A stretch of DNA of 64,000 nt from Streptomyces sp. NBC_01463 (GTDB lineage: Bacteria; Actinomycetota; Actinomycetes; Streptomycetales; Streptomycetaceae): NCBI GenBank assembly GCA_036227345.1, contig CP109468.1, forward strand, positions 8,494,001 to 8,558,000. The letters are read 5' to 3'. Positions 31,280 through 39,697 of the stretch are shown in pieces. Under the pieces are notes generated by a model. That model searched no databases. It had not been told where the DNA came from and worked only from the letters and a program-made list of their open reading frames with translations. Numbering within the stretch: position 1 is the stretch's first letter; each line of letters starts with the position of its first letter. A program made the position numbers and the translations under genes.

Positions 31280-32209
31280 GTGTTCACTCTGTTCCGTACG
31301 AAGCTCACACACGTCCACGGCGAGCGCATCGACGTGTCGCAGGACGGAACCCGCCTGCTCTCCTACGTCTACGCGCCCGAGGCACCCTTCGAGGCCCCCA
31401 AGCCCTACCTGCATCCGCTCGCCACGCTGTCGGGCGCGGTCGTCACCGACTACCGCCCCAACGACCACCGCTGGCACAAGGGCCTGCAGATCACCGCGTC
31501 CCACCTCTCCGGCCAGAACCTCTGGGGCGGCAACAGCTACGTCCACGGCGAGGGCTACCGCGCACTCCCCGGCCGGGTGGGCTCCATGACCCACGACGGC
31601 TTCGACGACGTGCGCGCCGAGGACGGCCAGGCCGTGATCGCGGAGCGGCTCACCTGGCGCAACCACGACGGCGACCCGTGGGCCGGCGAGAGGCGCAGGA
31701 TCGAGGCGGCCGTCACGGACCCGGCGTCCGGCAGCTGGCACCTCACCGTGTCCACCGCGATCACCAACCTCCGTGACGAGGAACTGCGGTTCGGCAGTCC
31801 CACGACCGCGGGCCGCGAGATGGCCGGCTACACCGGCCTCTTCTGGCGCGGGCCGCGCGCCTTCCGCGGCGGGAACATCCTGACCGCCGGGGCCGAGGGA
31901 CCCGACGCCATGGGCACCCAGTCGCCGTGGCTCGGCTTCACGGGCGAGCTCGACGGCGTCGACGGACACGCCACCCTCGTCTTCGCGCACGCACCCGAGA
32001 ACGACCACACCGGCGAGGGCGACGGCCACCCCGCCCACTGGTTCGTCCGCAACGACCCCTTCGCCGCGGTAGCCCCCTCCTGGGCGTTCTACGACGAACT
32101 GGTGCTGCCCCCGGGCGACACCCTCACCCGGCGCTACCGGGTCGTCGTGGCCGACGGGCGGCTCGGGCGCGCGGACATCGTCAAGTACCTGGCGGACCAC
32201 CCGTGGTGA
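31280..32209 (+). CDS. DUF6807 (PmoA-like) family protein
   Basis: 309 residues from a GTG at 31280. The family blocks are visible: RPYLHPLATLSGAVVTDYRPNDHRWHKGLQITASHLSGQNLWGGNSYVHGEGY near residues 45-95 and SPTTAGREMAGYTGLFWRGPRAFRGGNIL near 173-200. The conserved H-x-W-H and the N-x-W-G-G suggest a sugar-binding jelly-roll, and family members sit in sugar-utilisation loci. No activity is proven for the group. Its stop overlaps the cupin gene's start, so the two are coupled. Confidence 0.72.
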   Translation: MFTLFRTKLTHVHGERIDVSQDGTRLLSYVYAPEAPFEAPKPYLHPLATLSGAVVTDYRPNDHRWHKGLQITASHLSGQNLWGGNSYVHGEGYRALPGRVGSMTHDGFDDVRAEDGQAVIAERLTWRNHDGDPWAGERRRIEAAVTDPASGSWHLTVSTAITNLRDEELRFGSPTTAGREMAGYTGLFWRGPRAFRGGNILTAGAEGPDAMGTQSPWLGFTGELDGVDGHATLVFAHAPENDHTGEGDGHPAHWFVRNDPFAAVAPSWAFYDELVLPPGDTLTRRYRVVVADGRLGRADIVKYLADHPW

Positions 32210-32919
32210 CCTTCGCCGGACTGCCCGGAGCCGTGGGCGTCTCCCATCTGGGCGTCTACGACTGGGAGGCGGCCGACGGTCTGCACGGAGGCACCCCGCA
32301 CCTGCACCTCACCTGCTCCGAGGGGTACGTGGTCCAGGCCGGGCGCGGGGCGGTCCACACCCTGACCGCCGACGGGTTCACCGTGACCCCGCTCGCTCCC
32401 GGGTCCCTGGTCTGGTTCACCCCCGGCACGATCCACCGGCTGGTCAACGAGGACGGCGGGCTCCGGATCACCGTGCTCATGCAGAACAACGGGCTCCCGG
32501 AGGCCGGTGACGCCGTCCTCACACTGCCGCCGCCGTATCTGACGGACCCCGCCCGCTACGCGCAGGCCGTTGCGCTCCCGGCGGATGACCCCGCGCGGGC
32601 CGCGCGCCGCCGCCGGGACCTGGCGCTCGAAGGGTTCGAGGTGCTGCGTCGCGCTTCGGAGGCCGGCGACAACGGCCCGCTGCTCGCGTTCCACGAGGCA
32701 GCCGCGGCGCTGGTGCGGCCCCGGGTCGCCGACTGGCGGCAGCGCTGGGAACGAGGGGCCGCCGAGGCGGCCCGGGTCACCGGGGAACAGCTCGGCCGGC
32801 TCGCGGAGGGCGATGCCGGACACCTGGCGGACGCCTCCGTGCACACCGCGGTCCCCGCGGAGGCCGGCAGGTACGGCATGTGCGGGCGGCTGGACACCTA
32901 CCGGCTCCCGGGGGCCTGA
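32206..32919 (+). CDS. Cupin-domain protein
   Basis: 237 residues from GTG at 32206 (GTGA overlap). One cupin: first motif HLHLTCSEGYVVQAGRG with H-x-H and E for metal, second motif GSLVWFTPGTIHRLVN with the third His. The C-terminal 100 residues are helical (RRRRDLALEGFEVLRRAS) and not part of the barrel. Cupins of this kind are sugar isomerases, epimerases or ligand sensors. Coupled to the DUF6807 gene and divergent from LacI, it probably works in the same catabolic pathway. Confidence 0.75.
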   Translation: MTFAGLPGAVGVSHLGVYDWEAADGLHGGTPHLHLTCSEGYVVQAGRGAVHTLTADGFTVTPLAPGSLVWFTPGTIHRLVNEDGGLRITVLMQNNGLPEAGDAVLTLPPPYLTDPARYAQAVALPADDPARAARRRRDLALEGFEVLRRASEAGDNGPLLAFHEAAAALVRPRVADWRQRWERGAAEAARVTGEQLGRLAEGDAGHLADASVHTAVPAEAGRYGMCGRLDTYRLPGA

Positions 32920-32961
32920 GCCGCCGCGAGCCGAACCGGCGCCGGCCACCGGGCGCGCCTG

Positions 32962-32987
32962 CCGCCGGCAGCTGGTGCTGCCGGCGG
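32962..32987. terminator. Bidirectional terminator hairpin
   Basis: CCGCCGGCAGC (32962-32972) and GCTGCCGGCGG (32977-32987) pair perfectly over 11 bases with a TGGT loop. It lies between the convergent cupin stop and the discoidin enzyme stop at 33021. Confidence 0.75.
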
Positions 32988-33020
32988 GGGCGTGTCCGGG
33001 TGCGTGGGTGTCGCGGTCCC

Positions 33021-36000
33021 TTACCGGGGGAGCACGGAGAGGGCCCGAAGACGTGCGTGCCCACTGCTCCAGCCCGAGACGTCGAGCGCCACATAGCGGG
33101 CGGTGGCGCCGGCCGTGAGGGCGGTCATGGTGCCGCGGCCCCGCAGCGTGCCGCCGAGCCGGTAACTGACGCCGTCGTCGCTGAACCCGACCGTCGCGCG
33201 CGGCACCCTGCTCGTCGTCCACTCCACGAGGATCCGCTCCACCGGGAGGACGGAACCGAGGTCCACGACCATCCGGGCCCCGTCGGAACCCGGAGTCCAC
33301 GACGTGTGCCGGTCGCCGTCCACCGCGGCCGACGGGTCCGACATGCCCGCGGGACGCGGGGCGTTCGGGAACGTGTCGCGGCCCAGGGCGGCGTCGTCGA
33401 GCGGATAGGGGACGACATCGCGCACCGACACCGTCGTGGTGCGGCCCCGGCGCAGCCGGACCTTCGTGCGCCGGCCGTTGCCCGCCGTCACGAACAGATC
33501 GCACGACGGACCGGTCAGCCGAACGGTCGCGGCGTCGACCACGTCCGCCCGGACACCCGGCGGCACCGTCCGCCCCGTCGCCGGAAGCAGGGTGAAGCGG
33601 GCCGCGGCGACAGCCGCGGTCGCGCCGTCCAGTTCGGCCGAGAAGTCCGTGCCGGAGGCGGTCACCGTCTGCGTACCTGCGTAGAGGACCAGTGCGGCGT
33701 CCTGCCGGGGCAGGGCCACCACGGTCTTCACGGAGTCGGGGGAGAGGTTGAACAGACTCAGGTGCCCGCCGGCCGTGCTGGCGTGCACGACGGGGTTCGC
33801 GGCCCGTGGCGCCTCGCGGGCCGCCGCCGCCTTCAACACGGCGGGATCCCCGGTCGGATGGCCCTCGACGGTGAGGGCCTCGGCGGGACCGTCGGACAGC
33901 ACGACCATGTCGCCGTACACGGCGAGCGGATGGGCGGCGTCACGGACCACGAGTCCGGCCCGTCCGTCCACGGAGAGCCAGCCGCCGGAGCTGGTGAGCT
34001 CCGCCTCGGGGAACCGGGTCAGCTCGGTCCAGGTCTTCCCGTCGTCGGAGACCTGCACCTGGTACCGGGCCGCGGCCGCGGACTCCCATGCCAGAGTGAT
34101 GCGGTCGAAGGCGACGGCGCTGCCGAGGTCGACCGTCAGCCAGCTGTCCTGGCGGCCCCGTTCGGCGACGGCGACGGCCCAGCGGGTGGTGCCGTCCCCG
34201 TCCAGCACGTATGCCGCCTCGCGGCCCGTCGCCGCCGAGGACGCGGTGGCGGTGGCGGTGCGGGCGAGGTCGGTGCCGTCCGCGCCGTCCCGGACGGAGA
34301 CGGTGTAGAGGGAGTACCCGTACTGCGGGTGCCCGGCCACGCCCTGCATGCGGACGAAGCGGTGGGAGCCCCGGGGGAGCGCGAGGGTGTCCACCCGGGG
34401 TCCGGTCCCGCCCGAGGTGTTCCCGCTGTCCTTCGACTTCACCTGGACCGATCCCTCGGCCGAGGTGTACGTACGGCTGCCGTCCAGGCCCGCCAGGCCC
34501 GGCATCGTCAGGTTGTGTATCTGGAGGTGCCCCTCACCGGCGGCCGTGCCGCTCGTCGCGTAGACGACCGCACCCGACGGGAGGGTGGTGAAGCCGGCGA
34601 TGCCGGTGTCGAGTTCGAGAACCGACGCGGTCGCGTCGATGCCGTCGCGGACCTTGCGGTAGGTCGTGACGGAGCGGCGCTGCACCTTGCTCCCGGTCGA
34701 CGGCAGGAACATCGGCGTGCTGCCGCTCAGCGCGAACAGCCAGTCGTCATGAGCGGGCTGCCAGGCGAACTTGACGAAGCCCGGCTTGCTCACCGCGGCC
34801 GCCCAGGCCGCCCGGGTCTGCTGGACCACCAGGCCGGGGCCCTCGGCGAAGTCCCGCACACCGGAGGCCAGGTCGTAGAACGCCTCGTCGGACAGCGGTG
34901 TCACCGGGCCGCCGTGGGCCGCCCGCCACCGGTGCAGCAGGTAGCTGATGGCGATCTCGGCCCGGGCCTCCGGCTCGTACTTCGCCTCACCCGAGAACTT
35001 GGCGAGCCGGTACTCCGGCGCGTACGCCTGGTAGGGCTCCAGCCGCTTCGCCATCGCGGCCTCCGCCCAGGCGGCGGCACGGTCCCCGGTGACCTGGGCC
35101 AGGAACGCCAGCGGGATCACATCGCGTCCGTAGAGGTGCTCTCGGTCGGCCACCATGGGCATCAGCGGCTCGCCCGCGTCGCTCATCACCATCAGCAGCG
35201 TGCGCCACAGCGGCCCCGCGTTCGGCTGCGAGGTCAGGACCTGCGGCATGGGACGGCCGGCGGCGATGAAGTGGGCGGCGTTGCGGCCGGAGGTCCGCCA
35301 CAACTCCTCCTGGTAGTGAGGGCCGAAGGAGTTGTGGTTCTCGACGATGAACGTGTCGTACAGGTTGGTCGCGGTGTTCGCGTCCACGGCGACCCCGTCG
35401 ACCAGGGCCGGATTGGCCAGGTCCGCCGCGGGAAGGCCCGCCTCGTTCCGGGTCCACCGGCCGAAGGCCGCGGACCACGCCTCGTAACGGGAATCGGTGG
35501 GGGCCCAGGCGAGGCCCGGTGCCAGCGACTGGGCGTAGACGCCCATCTCCTCCAGCTTCGTGTCACCGACGAAGCCGCCCTTGAGCCCGTTCGGCGTCCA
35601 GTCCCCGGAGTCGGGATCGGTCCTGTCGCCGAGGGCGGTGGTGTACTGCGCCTGTTCGCGGGCGATCGTGTCGACGTTCCGCCGCGTGGCGTCGTCGAGC
35701 TGGTCCCAGAGCAGCCGCGCGGCGAGCACGAAGTACAGCTGGAAGGTCGTGTCGAAGAACAGCTTGCGGCCCCACTCGGTGCCGCCCGTGAGGCGGTTGG
35801 AGGCGGCGAAGTGCTTGAGGGTGGCCAGCGTGCGGGAGAGCAGTTCGTCCTTGGCGATGCCTGCGCGTCCGGAGTCGTACGTGCCCTGGGTCAGCAGCAC
35901 CGCGTTGCCGAGCACCACCGCGAAGCCGAAGTCCTTGGCCGTGTAGTGGCCGAGGGCGGCGTCCCACTGCGTCTCCGCCCAGCGCGTGTGGGTCAGCAGC

Positions 36001-36191
36001 ACCTGGTAGTACGTTTCCGCGATGCTGTCCTGCTCCGCACCGCCGCCGTGACGGCTGCCGCCGGGGGCGGCGGACGGGCCCGCGGCGGTGGCCGCACCCG
36101 GGAGAGCGAGTGAACCGGCGGTCAACAGTCCGGTCAGTCCTGCGAGTTGAACGAATCTGCGCCGGTCGTAGTAGGCGGGTGCTTCGGGCAT
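33021..36191 (-). CDS. Large Tat-exported enzyme with alpha/alpha-toroid-like and two discoidin domains
   Basis: 1056 residues. The N-terminus YDRRRFVQLAGLTGLLTAG is a twin-arginine signal. Residues about 55-420 are helical repeats (TEWGRKLFFDTTFQLYFVLAARLLWDQL, NHNSFGPHYQEELWRTSGRNAAHF) like the toroid of polysaccharide lyases and GH families. A beta-sandwich region follows to about 630. Two F5/8 type C (discoidin) modules lie near 640-780 and 940-1056 (AAYVLDGDGTTRWAV and AAVDGDRHTSWTP cores). The enzyme should bind and cut an extracellular polysaccharide. The ATG at 36191 follows GGAGGACCCC. Confidence 0.72.
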   Translation of the reverse strand: MPEAPAYYDRRRFVQLAGLTGLLTAGSLALPGAATAAGPSAAPGGSRHGGGAEQDSIAETYYQVLLTHTRWAETQWDAALGHYTAKDFGFAVVLGNAVLLTQGTYDSGRAGIAKDELLSRTLATLKHFAASNRLTGGTEWGRKLFFDTTFQLYFVLAARLLWDQLDDATRRNVDTIAREQAQYTTALGDRTDPDSGDWTPNGLKGGFVGDTKLEEMGVYAQSLAPGLAWAPTDSRYEAWSAAFGRWTRNEAGLPAADLANPALVDGVAVDANTATNLYDTFIVENHNSFGPHYQEELWRTSGRNAAHFIAAGRPMPQVLTSQPNAGPLWRTLLMVMSDAGEPLMPMVADREHLYGRDVIPLAFLAQVTGDRAAAWAEAAMAKRLEPYQAYAPEYRLAKFSGEAKYEPEARAEIAISYLLHRWRAAHGGPVTPLSDEAFYDLASGVRDFAEGPGLVVQQTRAAWAAAVSKPGFVKFAWQPAHDDWLFALSGSTPMFLPSTGSKVQRRSVTTYRKVRDGIDATASVLELDTGIAGFTTLPSGAVVYATSGTAAGEGHLQIHNLTMPGLAGLDGSRTYTSAEGSVQVKSKDSGNTSGGTGPRVDTLALPRGSHRFVRMQGVAGHPQYGYSLYTVSVRDGADGTDLARTATATASSAATGREAAYVLDGDGTTRWAVAVAERGRQDSWLTVDLGSAVAFDRITLAWESAAAARYQVQVSDDGKTWTELTRFPEAELTSSGGWLSVDGRAGLVVRDAAHPLAVYGDMVVLSDGPAEALTVEGHPTGDPAVLKAAAAREAPRAANPVVHASTAGGHLSLFNLSPDSVKTVVALPRQDAALVLYAGTQTVTASGTDFSAELDGATAAVAAARFTLLPATGRTVPPGVRADVVDAATVRLTGPSCDLFVTAGNGRRTKVRLRRGRTTTVSVRDVVPYPLDDAALGRDTFPNAPRPAGMSDPSAAVDGDRHTSWTPGSDGARMVVDLGSVLPVERILVEWTTSRVPRATVGFSDDGVSYRLGGTLRGRGTMTALTAGATARYVALDVSGWSSGHARLRALSVLPR

Positions 36192-36207
36192 GGGGTCCTC
36201 CGGGTGA

Positions 36208-36221
36208 TGACAACGTTGTCA
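36208..36221. promoter_or_regulatory. LacI-type operator TGACAACGTTGTCA
   Basis: A perfect 14-bp palindrome with central CG lies 16 bases upstream of the discoidin enzyme's ATG, between it and a promoter further out (36330-36358). This position fits a repressor roadblock. A closely related TGACAACGTCA stands before the beta-galactosidase (47992-48002), so one LacI-family regulator, perhaps not the one encoded here, may serve both. Confidence 0.6.
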
Positions 36222-36290
36222 AACGTCAGGCGCGATCATCCTTTCCTCTGTCCCGGTACCCGTCAAGGGTTCCGTCGTGCGGGGGAGCCC

Positions 36291-36321
36291 AAAGCAAAAG
36301 GCAGGGAGACCTCTCCCTGCC
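36291..36321 (-). terminator. Terminator-like hairpin with T-rich tail at the start of the minus-strand leader
   Basis: Arms GGCAGGGAGA (36300-36309 read on plus) and TCTCCCTGCC (36312-36321) are perfect complements with a 2-base loop (9 pairs with a 4-base loop in practice). Read on the minus strand the stem is followed by TTTTGCTTT (36299-36291), a good intrinsic terminator tail. It starts only about 2-3 bases after the likely transcription start of the minus-strand promoter at 36330-36358, so most transcripts would stop as RNAs of about 30 bases unless regulated. Confidence 0.6.
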
Positions 36322-36329
36322 ACTCTTAA

Positions 36330-36358
36330 CTTATAGCGCACCGTGGGGCTTGCGGCAA
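36330..36358 (-). promoter_or_regulatory. Minus-strand promoter TTGCCG-17-TATAAG
   Basis: On the minus strand, TTGCCG (36358-36353) and TATAAG (36335-36330) are separated by exactly 17 bases; the -10 matches the consensus at 5 of 6. The -35 lies within the rifamycin-associated element. The promoter faces the discoidin enzyme, with the terminator-like hairpin and a LacI-type operator between. Confidence 0.6.
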
Positions 36359-36363
36359 GGCCC
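36345..36363. promoter_or_regulatory. Rifamycin-associated element (RAE) upstream of rph
   Basis: GGGGCTTGCGGCAAGGCCC at 36345-36363 is the 19-bp inverted repeat known upstream of rifamycin-inactivating genes of actinomycetes. On the plus strand its TTGCGG (36350-36355) could act as a -35 with CAGAAT (36375-36380) after 19 bases, giving a leader of about 200 bases before the GTG at 36583. The remainder of that leader, 36381-36570, shows nothing I can name. Confidence 0.85.
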
Positions 36364-36582
36364 GGGGGGTGGCGCAGAATGTCCCGGCCGAGCCCACCAC
36401 CTGCGGATACGAGGGGCCGACGGCGTGCGTGCGGTCGACGTGCGGGACGGCCGTGGCTCCGGTGGGAGAGCGCCGACGGTGAGCGGGACGCGCCTGACGA
36501 AGGGTGCGCCGGAGCCGGCGGCACCGGTGGTTGGCTTGGCCAGTGCAGGGCAATGGGACACGACTGCCTCGGAGGCAACGCG

Positions 36583-39210
36583 GTGAACGAGCGGTATGTG
36601 TTGGATCTTCAGGACGTCGACGGGACGCAGATCGCGGTCGTCGGCGGCAAGGCCGCGCACCTGGGCACGCTGTCGCGGATCGACGGCGTCCGGGTGCCGC
36701 CCGGGCTGTGTGTGACCACGCACGCCTTCCGGCGGGTCATCGCCGGCACTCCGTCGCTCGACGGCCGGCTGGATGAGCTGTCGCGCGTGAGCCCGGACGA
36801 CCGGGAGGGGATCCGCACGCTGAGTGCGGAGATCCGCCGGACCATCGAGGAGACCCCCGTCCCGGACGAGGTCGCGGCGGCGGTCACCCGGGCGCTCGCC
36901 CGGCTCGGCGAGGGGACCGCCTGCGCCGTACGGTCCAGCGCGACGGCGGAGGACCTGCCGACGGCCTCCTTCGCCGGCCAGCAGGACACGTATCTGAACA
37001 TCGTGGGGCCGGCGGAGATCCTCCGGCACATCAGCCGGTGCTGGGCCTCGCTGTTCACCGAGCGGGCCGTGACCTACCGGCGGCGCAACGGCATCGACGA
37101 CCGCACGGTGCACATGGCCGTGGTGGTGCAGCAGATGGTCTTCCCGCAGGCGGCCGGAATCCTGTTCACGGCCGACCCCGTCACGGGCAACCGGAAGACC
37201 GCCACGGTGGACGCCGGCTTCGGCCTCGGCGAGGCACTCGTCTCCGGCCTGGTGAACCCGGACGTCTTCACGGTGCGGAACGACGAAGTCGTCGCCAAGG
37301 TGATCGGCACCAAACAGCTGGCCATCCAGGCCCTGCCGGCCGGCGGCACGCAGGAAGTGGCGGTCGACGCGCGGGAGCAGGAGCAGCCGGCGCTGACGGA
37401 CGAACAGGCCGTGCGGCTCGTCAGGCTCGGGCGGCGGATCGAAGCACACTTCGGCAGCCCGCAGGACATCGAGTGGTGCCTGGTCGACGACGGCTTCCGG
37501 ATCGTGCAGAGCCGACCGATCACGACGCTGTTCCCCGTCCCGGAGTCCGACGACGAGGAGAACCACGTCTACGTCTCCGTCGGCCACGGCCAGATGATGA
37601 CCGACCCCATGAAGCCCCTGGGGTACTCCATGTGGCAGCTGACGGCCATGGTGGCCATGCACGAGGCGGGCGGGCGGCTGTTCGTCGACGTCACAGGGCG
37701 CCTGGCCTCACCCGCGACGCGCGCGGGACTGCTGGATGCCATGGGCAAGGGCGATCCGCTGATCCGGGACGCTCTGGAAACCGTCCTGGACCGCGGCGAC
37801 TTCGTTCCGACGCTTCCGGACACGGCCCCCGGCCGCCCGCCGGCCGGGGACGCGCCCGCCCCGATCGACACCGATCCGGCGATCGTCACCGAACTGATCG
37901 AGCGCAGCAGGGTGTCGATCGCCGCCCTGGAGCGCGACATCCGGACGAAGACCGGACCGGAGCTGTTCGACTTCCTCCTTGAGGCGTTCGTCGAGCACAG
38001 GCGCGTGCTGAGCGACCCGCAGAGCATGAAAGTGATCATGGCGGGGATGGAGGCCACCTGGTGGCTCAACGACAAGCTGCAGGAGTGGCTGGGCGAGAAG
38101 AACGCGGCGGACACGCTCACGCTGTCCGCCCCCGACAACATCACGTCGGAGATGGGACTCGAACTGCTCGACGTCGCCGACGTGATCCGCCCGTATCCGC
38201 AGGTGGTGGCGTTCCTGCAGGGCGTCGACGACGAGAACTTCCTGGACGGGCTGCCGAAACTGGAGGGCGGCACCGAGGCGCGCGACGCCATCGAGTCCTA
38301 CCTCGACCGCTACGGCATGCGGTGCGTCGGCGAGATCGACATCACGAGGCCACGCTGGCGCGAACGCCCCAGCACGCTGGTGCCCGTGATCCTCGACAAC
38401 GTCAGGATCTTCGAGCCGGGCGCCGCCGGGCGCCGCTTCGAGGAGGGGCGGCAGAAGGCGGAGAAGAAGGCGCAGGACGTGCTGACACGCCTGCGGGACC
38501 TGCCGGACGGCGACCGGAGGGCCGACGAGGCCGAGCGGATGATCGACCGGGTCCGCACCTTCATCGGGTACCGGGAGTACCCGAAGTACGGCATCATCAG
38601 CCGCTATTTCGTCTACAAGCAGGCGCTGCTGGCGGAGGCCGAACGCCTCGTGCGGGCCGGGGTGCTCGCTGAGAAGGAGGACATCTTCTTCCTCACGTTC
38701 CAGGAACTCCACGACGTGGCACGCTCGAACCTGGTGGACGACCGGCTCCTCGCGCGGCGCGAGGAGGCGTTCCGCTCGTACCACGCGCTCACACCGCCCC
38801 GGGTGCTCACGTCGGACGGCGAGGCTGTCACCGGGTCCTACCGGCGCGACGACGTGCCCGCCGGCGCCCTGACCGGTCTCCCGGTCTCCGCCGGGACGGT
38901 CGAGGGAAGGGCCCGCGTCATCCTGGACATGGCGGAGGCCGATCTCGAAGCGGGCGACATCCTGGTCACGACGTTCACGGACCCCAGCTGGTCTCCGCTG
39001 TTCGTCGGGATCGCGGGCCTGGTGACGGAGGTGGGCGGACTGATGACCCACGGTGCGGTGATCGCCCGCGAGTACGGCCTGCCGGCCGTCGTGGGCGTCG
39101 AACAGGCGACCCGGCTCATCCGGGACGGGCAGCGCATCCGCGTGCACGGAACGGACGGGTACGTGGAGATCCTGCCCTCCACGGCACCGGAGCACCGGTC
39201 CGGTGAGTGA
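36583..39210 (+). CDS. rph: Rifamycin-inactivating phosphotransferase
   Basis: 875 residues, the usual size. Residues about 1-320 are an ATP-grasp-like domain (VVGGKAAHLGTLSRIDGVRVPPG, AVRSSATAEDLPTASFAGQQDTYLN, GILFTADPVTGNRKTATVDAGFGLGEALVSG). Residues about 330-760 are the drug-binding middle domain. The swivelling His domain ends the chain: GDILVTTFTDPSWSPLFVGIAGLVTEVGGLMTHGAVIAREYGLP, with phospho-accepting His823. The enzyme phosphorylates rifamycins using ATP and water. Pyruvate-water dikinase has its His domain in the middle, so that call is excluded. GTG 36583 has GGAGG 7 bases ahead. It overlaps a P-loop kinase gene by 8 bases. Confidence 0.92.
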   Translation: MNERYVLDLQDVDGTQIAVVGGKAAHLGTLSRIDGVRVPPGLCVTTHAFRRVIAGTPSLDGRLDELSRVSPDDREGIRTLSAEIRRTIEETPVPDEVAAAVTRALARLGEGTACAVRSSATAEDLPTASFAGQQDTYLNIVGPAEILRHISRCWASLFTERAVTYRRRNGIDDRTVHMAVVVQQMVFPQAAGILFTADPVTGNRKTATVDAGFGLGEALVSGLVNPDVFTVRNDEVVAKVIGTKQLAIQALPAGGTQEVAVDAREQEQPALTDEQAVRLVRLGRRIEAHFGSPQDIEWCLVDDGFRIVQSRPITTLFPVPESDDEENHVYVSVGHGQMMTDPMKPLGYSMWQLTAMVAMHEAGGRLFVDVTGRLASPATRAGLLDAMGKGDPLIRDALETVLDRGDFVPTLPDTAPGRPPAGDAPAPIDTDPAIVTELIERSRVSIAALERDIRTKTGPELFDFLLEAFVEHRRVLSDPQSMKVIMAGMEATWWLNDKLQEWLGEKNAADTLTLSAPDNITSEMGLELLDVADVIRPYPQVVAFLQGVDDENFLDGLPKLEGGTEARDAIESYLDRYGMRCVGEIDITRPRWRERPSTLVPVILDNVRIFEPGAAGRRFEEGRQKAEKKAQDVLTRLRDLPDGDRRADEAERMIDRVRTFIGYREYPKYGIISRYFVYKQALLAEAERLVRAGVLAEKEDIFFLTFQELHDVARSNLVDDRLLARREEAFRSYHALTPPRVLTSDGEAVTGSYRRDDVPAGALTGLPVSAGTVEGRARVILDMAEADLEAGDILVTTFTDPSWSPLFVGIAGLVTEVGGLMTHGAVIAREYGLPAVVGVEQATRLIRDGQRIRVHGTDGYVEILPSTAPEHRSGE

Positions 39211-39697
39211 CCCCCGGCCCGTCGCGTGGCTCCTCACCGGCCTGCCGGGCTCCGGCAAGACCACCTTCGCGACGGCGTTGGCGCGGGGCGCCGTCGTCCG
39301 TCTGTCGGTGGATGACCGGATGACGGACCTGCACGGACGGATCGGCAAGGACCACGCGGCGAGCGACCACCTGGCGCTTCAGGCTCCCGTGATCGAGGAC
39401 GTGCGGCGACAGTTCGCCGCGCTCCTCGGGGAAGGCCGCTCGGTCGTGCTGGACCACGGCCTGGGCACCCGCGCGGTCAGGGACGACTACAAGGGCCTGG
39501 TCACGGAGTGCGGCGGCAGGTGGCGGCTCGTCCACTTCCAGGTCGCGCACGACGAGCTGCTGCGGAGGCTGGCGAAGCGGAACGGCGAACCGGAGCACGG
39601 CGTGATCTCGCGGGAGACACTGGCCTGGATCGCCGAGCACTCCGAAGCCCCCGTGGGTGAGGGGGAGGAGCCCCCGGTCCTTCCCGGCTCAGCCTGA
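39203..39697 (+). CDS. P-loop kinase (AAA-family ATPase/zeta-like)
   Basis: 164 residues from a GTG at 39203 that overlaps the rph stop by 8 bases. Walker A is WLLTGLPGSGKTTFATALA (residues about 9-27); VVRLSVDDRMTDLHGR and VVLDHGLGTRAVRDDYKGLV give later motifs of the COG0645-type predicted kinases, and LVHFQVAHDELLRRLAKRN the lid helix. There is no antitoxin gene, so a toxin role is unlikely. Its overlap with rph implies coordinate expression, perhaps in drug modification. It ends in a 9-base overlap with the convergent DLH gene. Confidence 0.75.
   Translation: MSDPRPVAWLLTGLPGSGKTTFATALARGAVVRLSVDDRMTDLHGRIGKDHAASDHLALQAPVIEDVRRQFAALLGEGRSVVLDHGLGTRAVRDDYKGLVTECGGRWRLVHFQVAHDELLRRLAKRNGEPEHGVISRETLAWIAEHSEAPVGEGEEPPVLPGSA

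Noticed and set aside
32880..36113. A 1077-codon open frame on the plus strand opposite the discoidin enzyme
   Set aside because: It is the GC-rich antisense frame of the minus-strand enzyme; its translation is Arg/Gly/Val-rich with no domain, and the minus frame has a signal, discoidin modules and a ribosome site.
36583..39210. Annotation of rph as phosphoenolpyruvate synthase/pyruvate-water dikinase
   Set aside because: The swivelling His domain is at the C-terminus, not in the middle, and the gene follows a rifamycin-associated element.
39203..39697. Zeta toxin/toxin-antitoxin kinase
   Set aside because: No small antitoxin gene adjoins and the gene is coupled to rph; the kinase fold alone does not prove a toxin.
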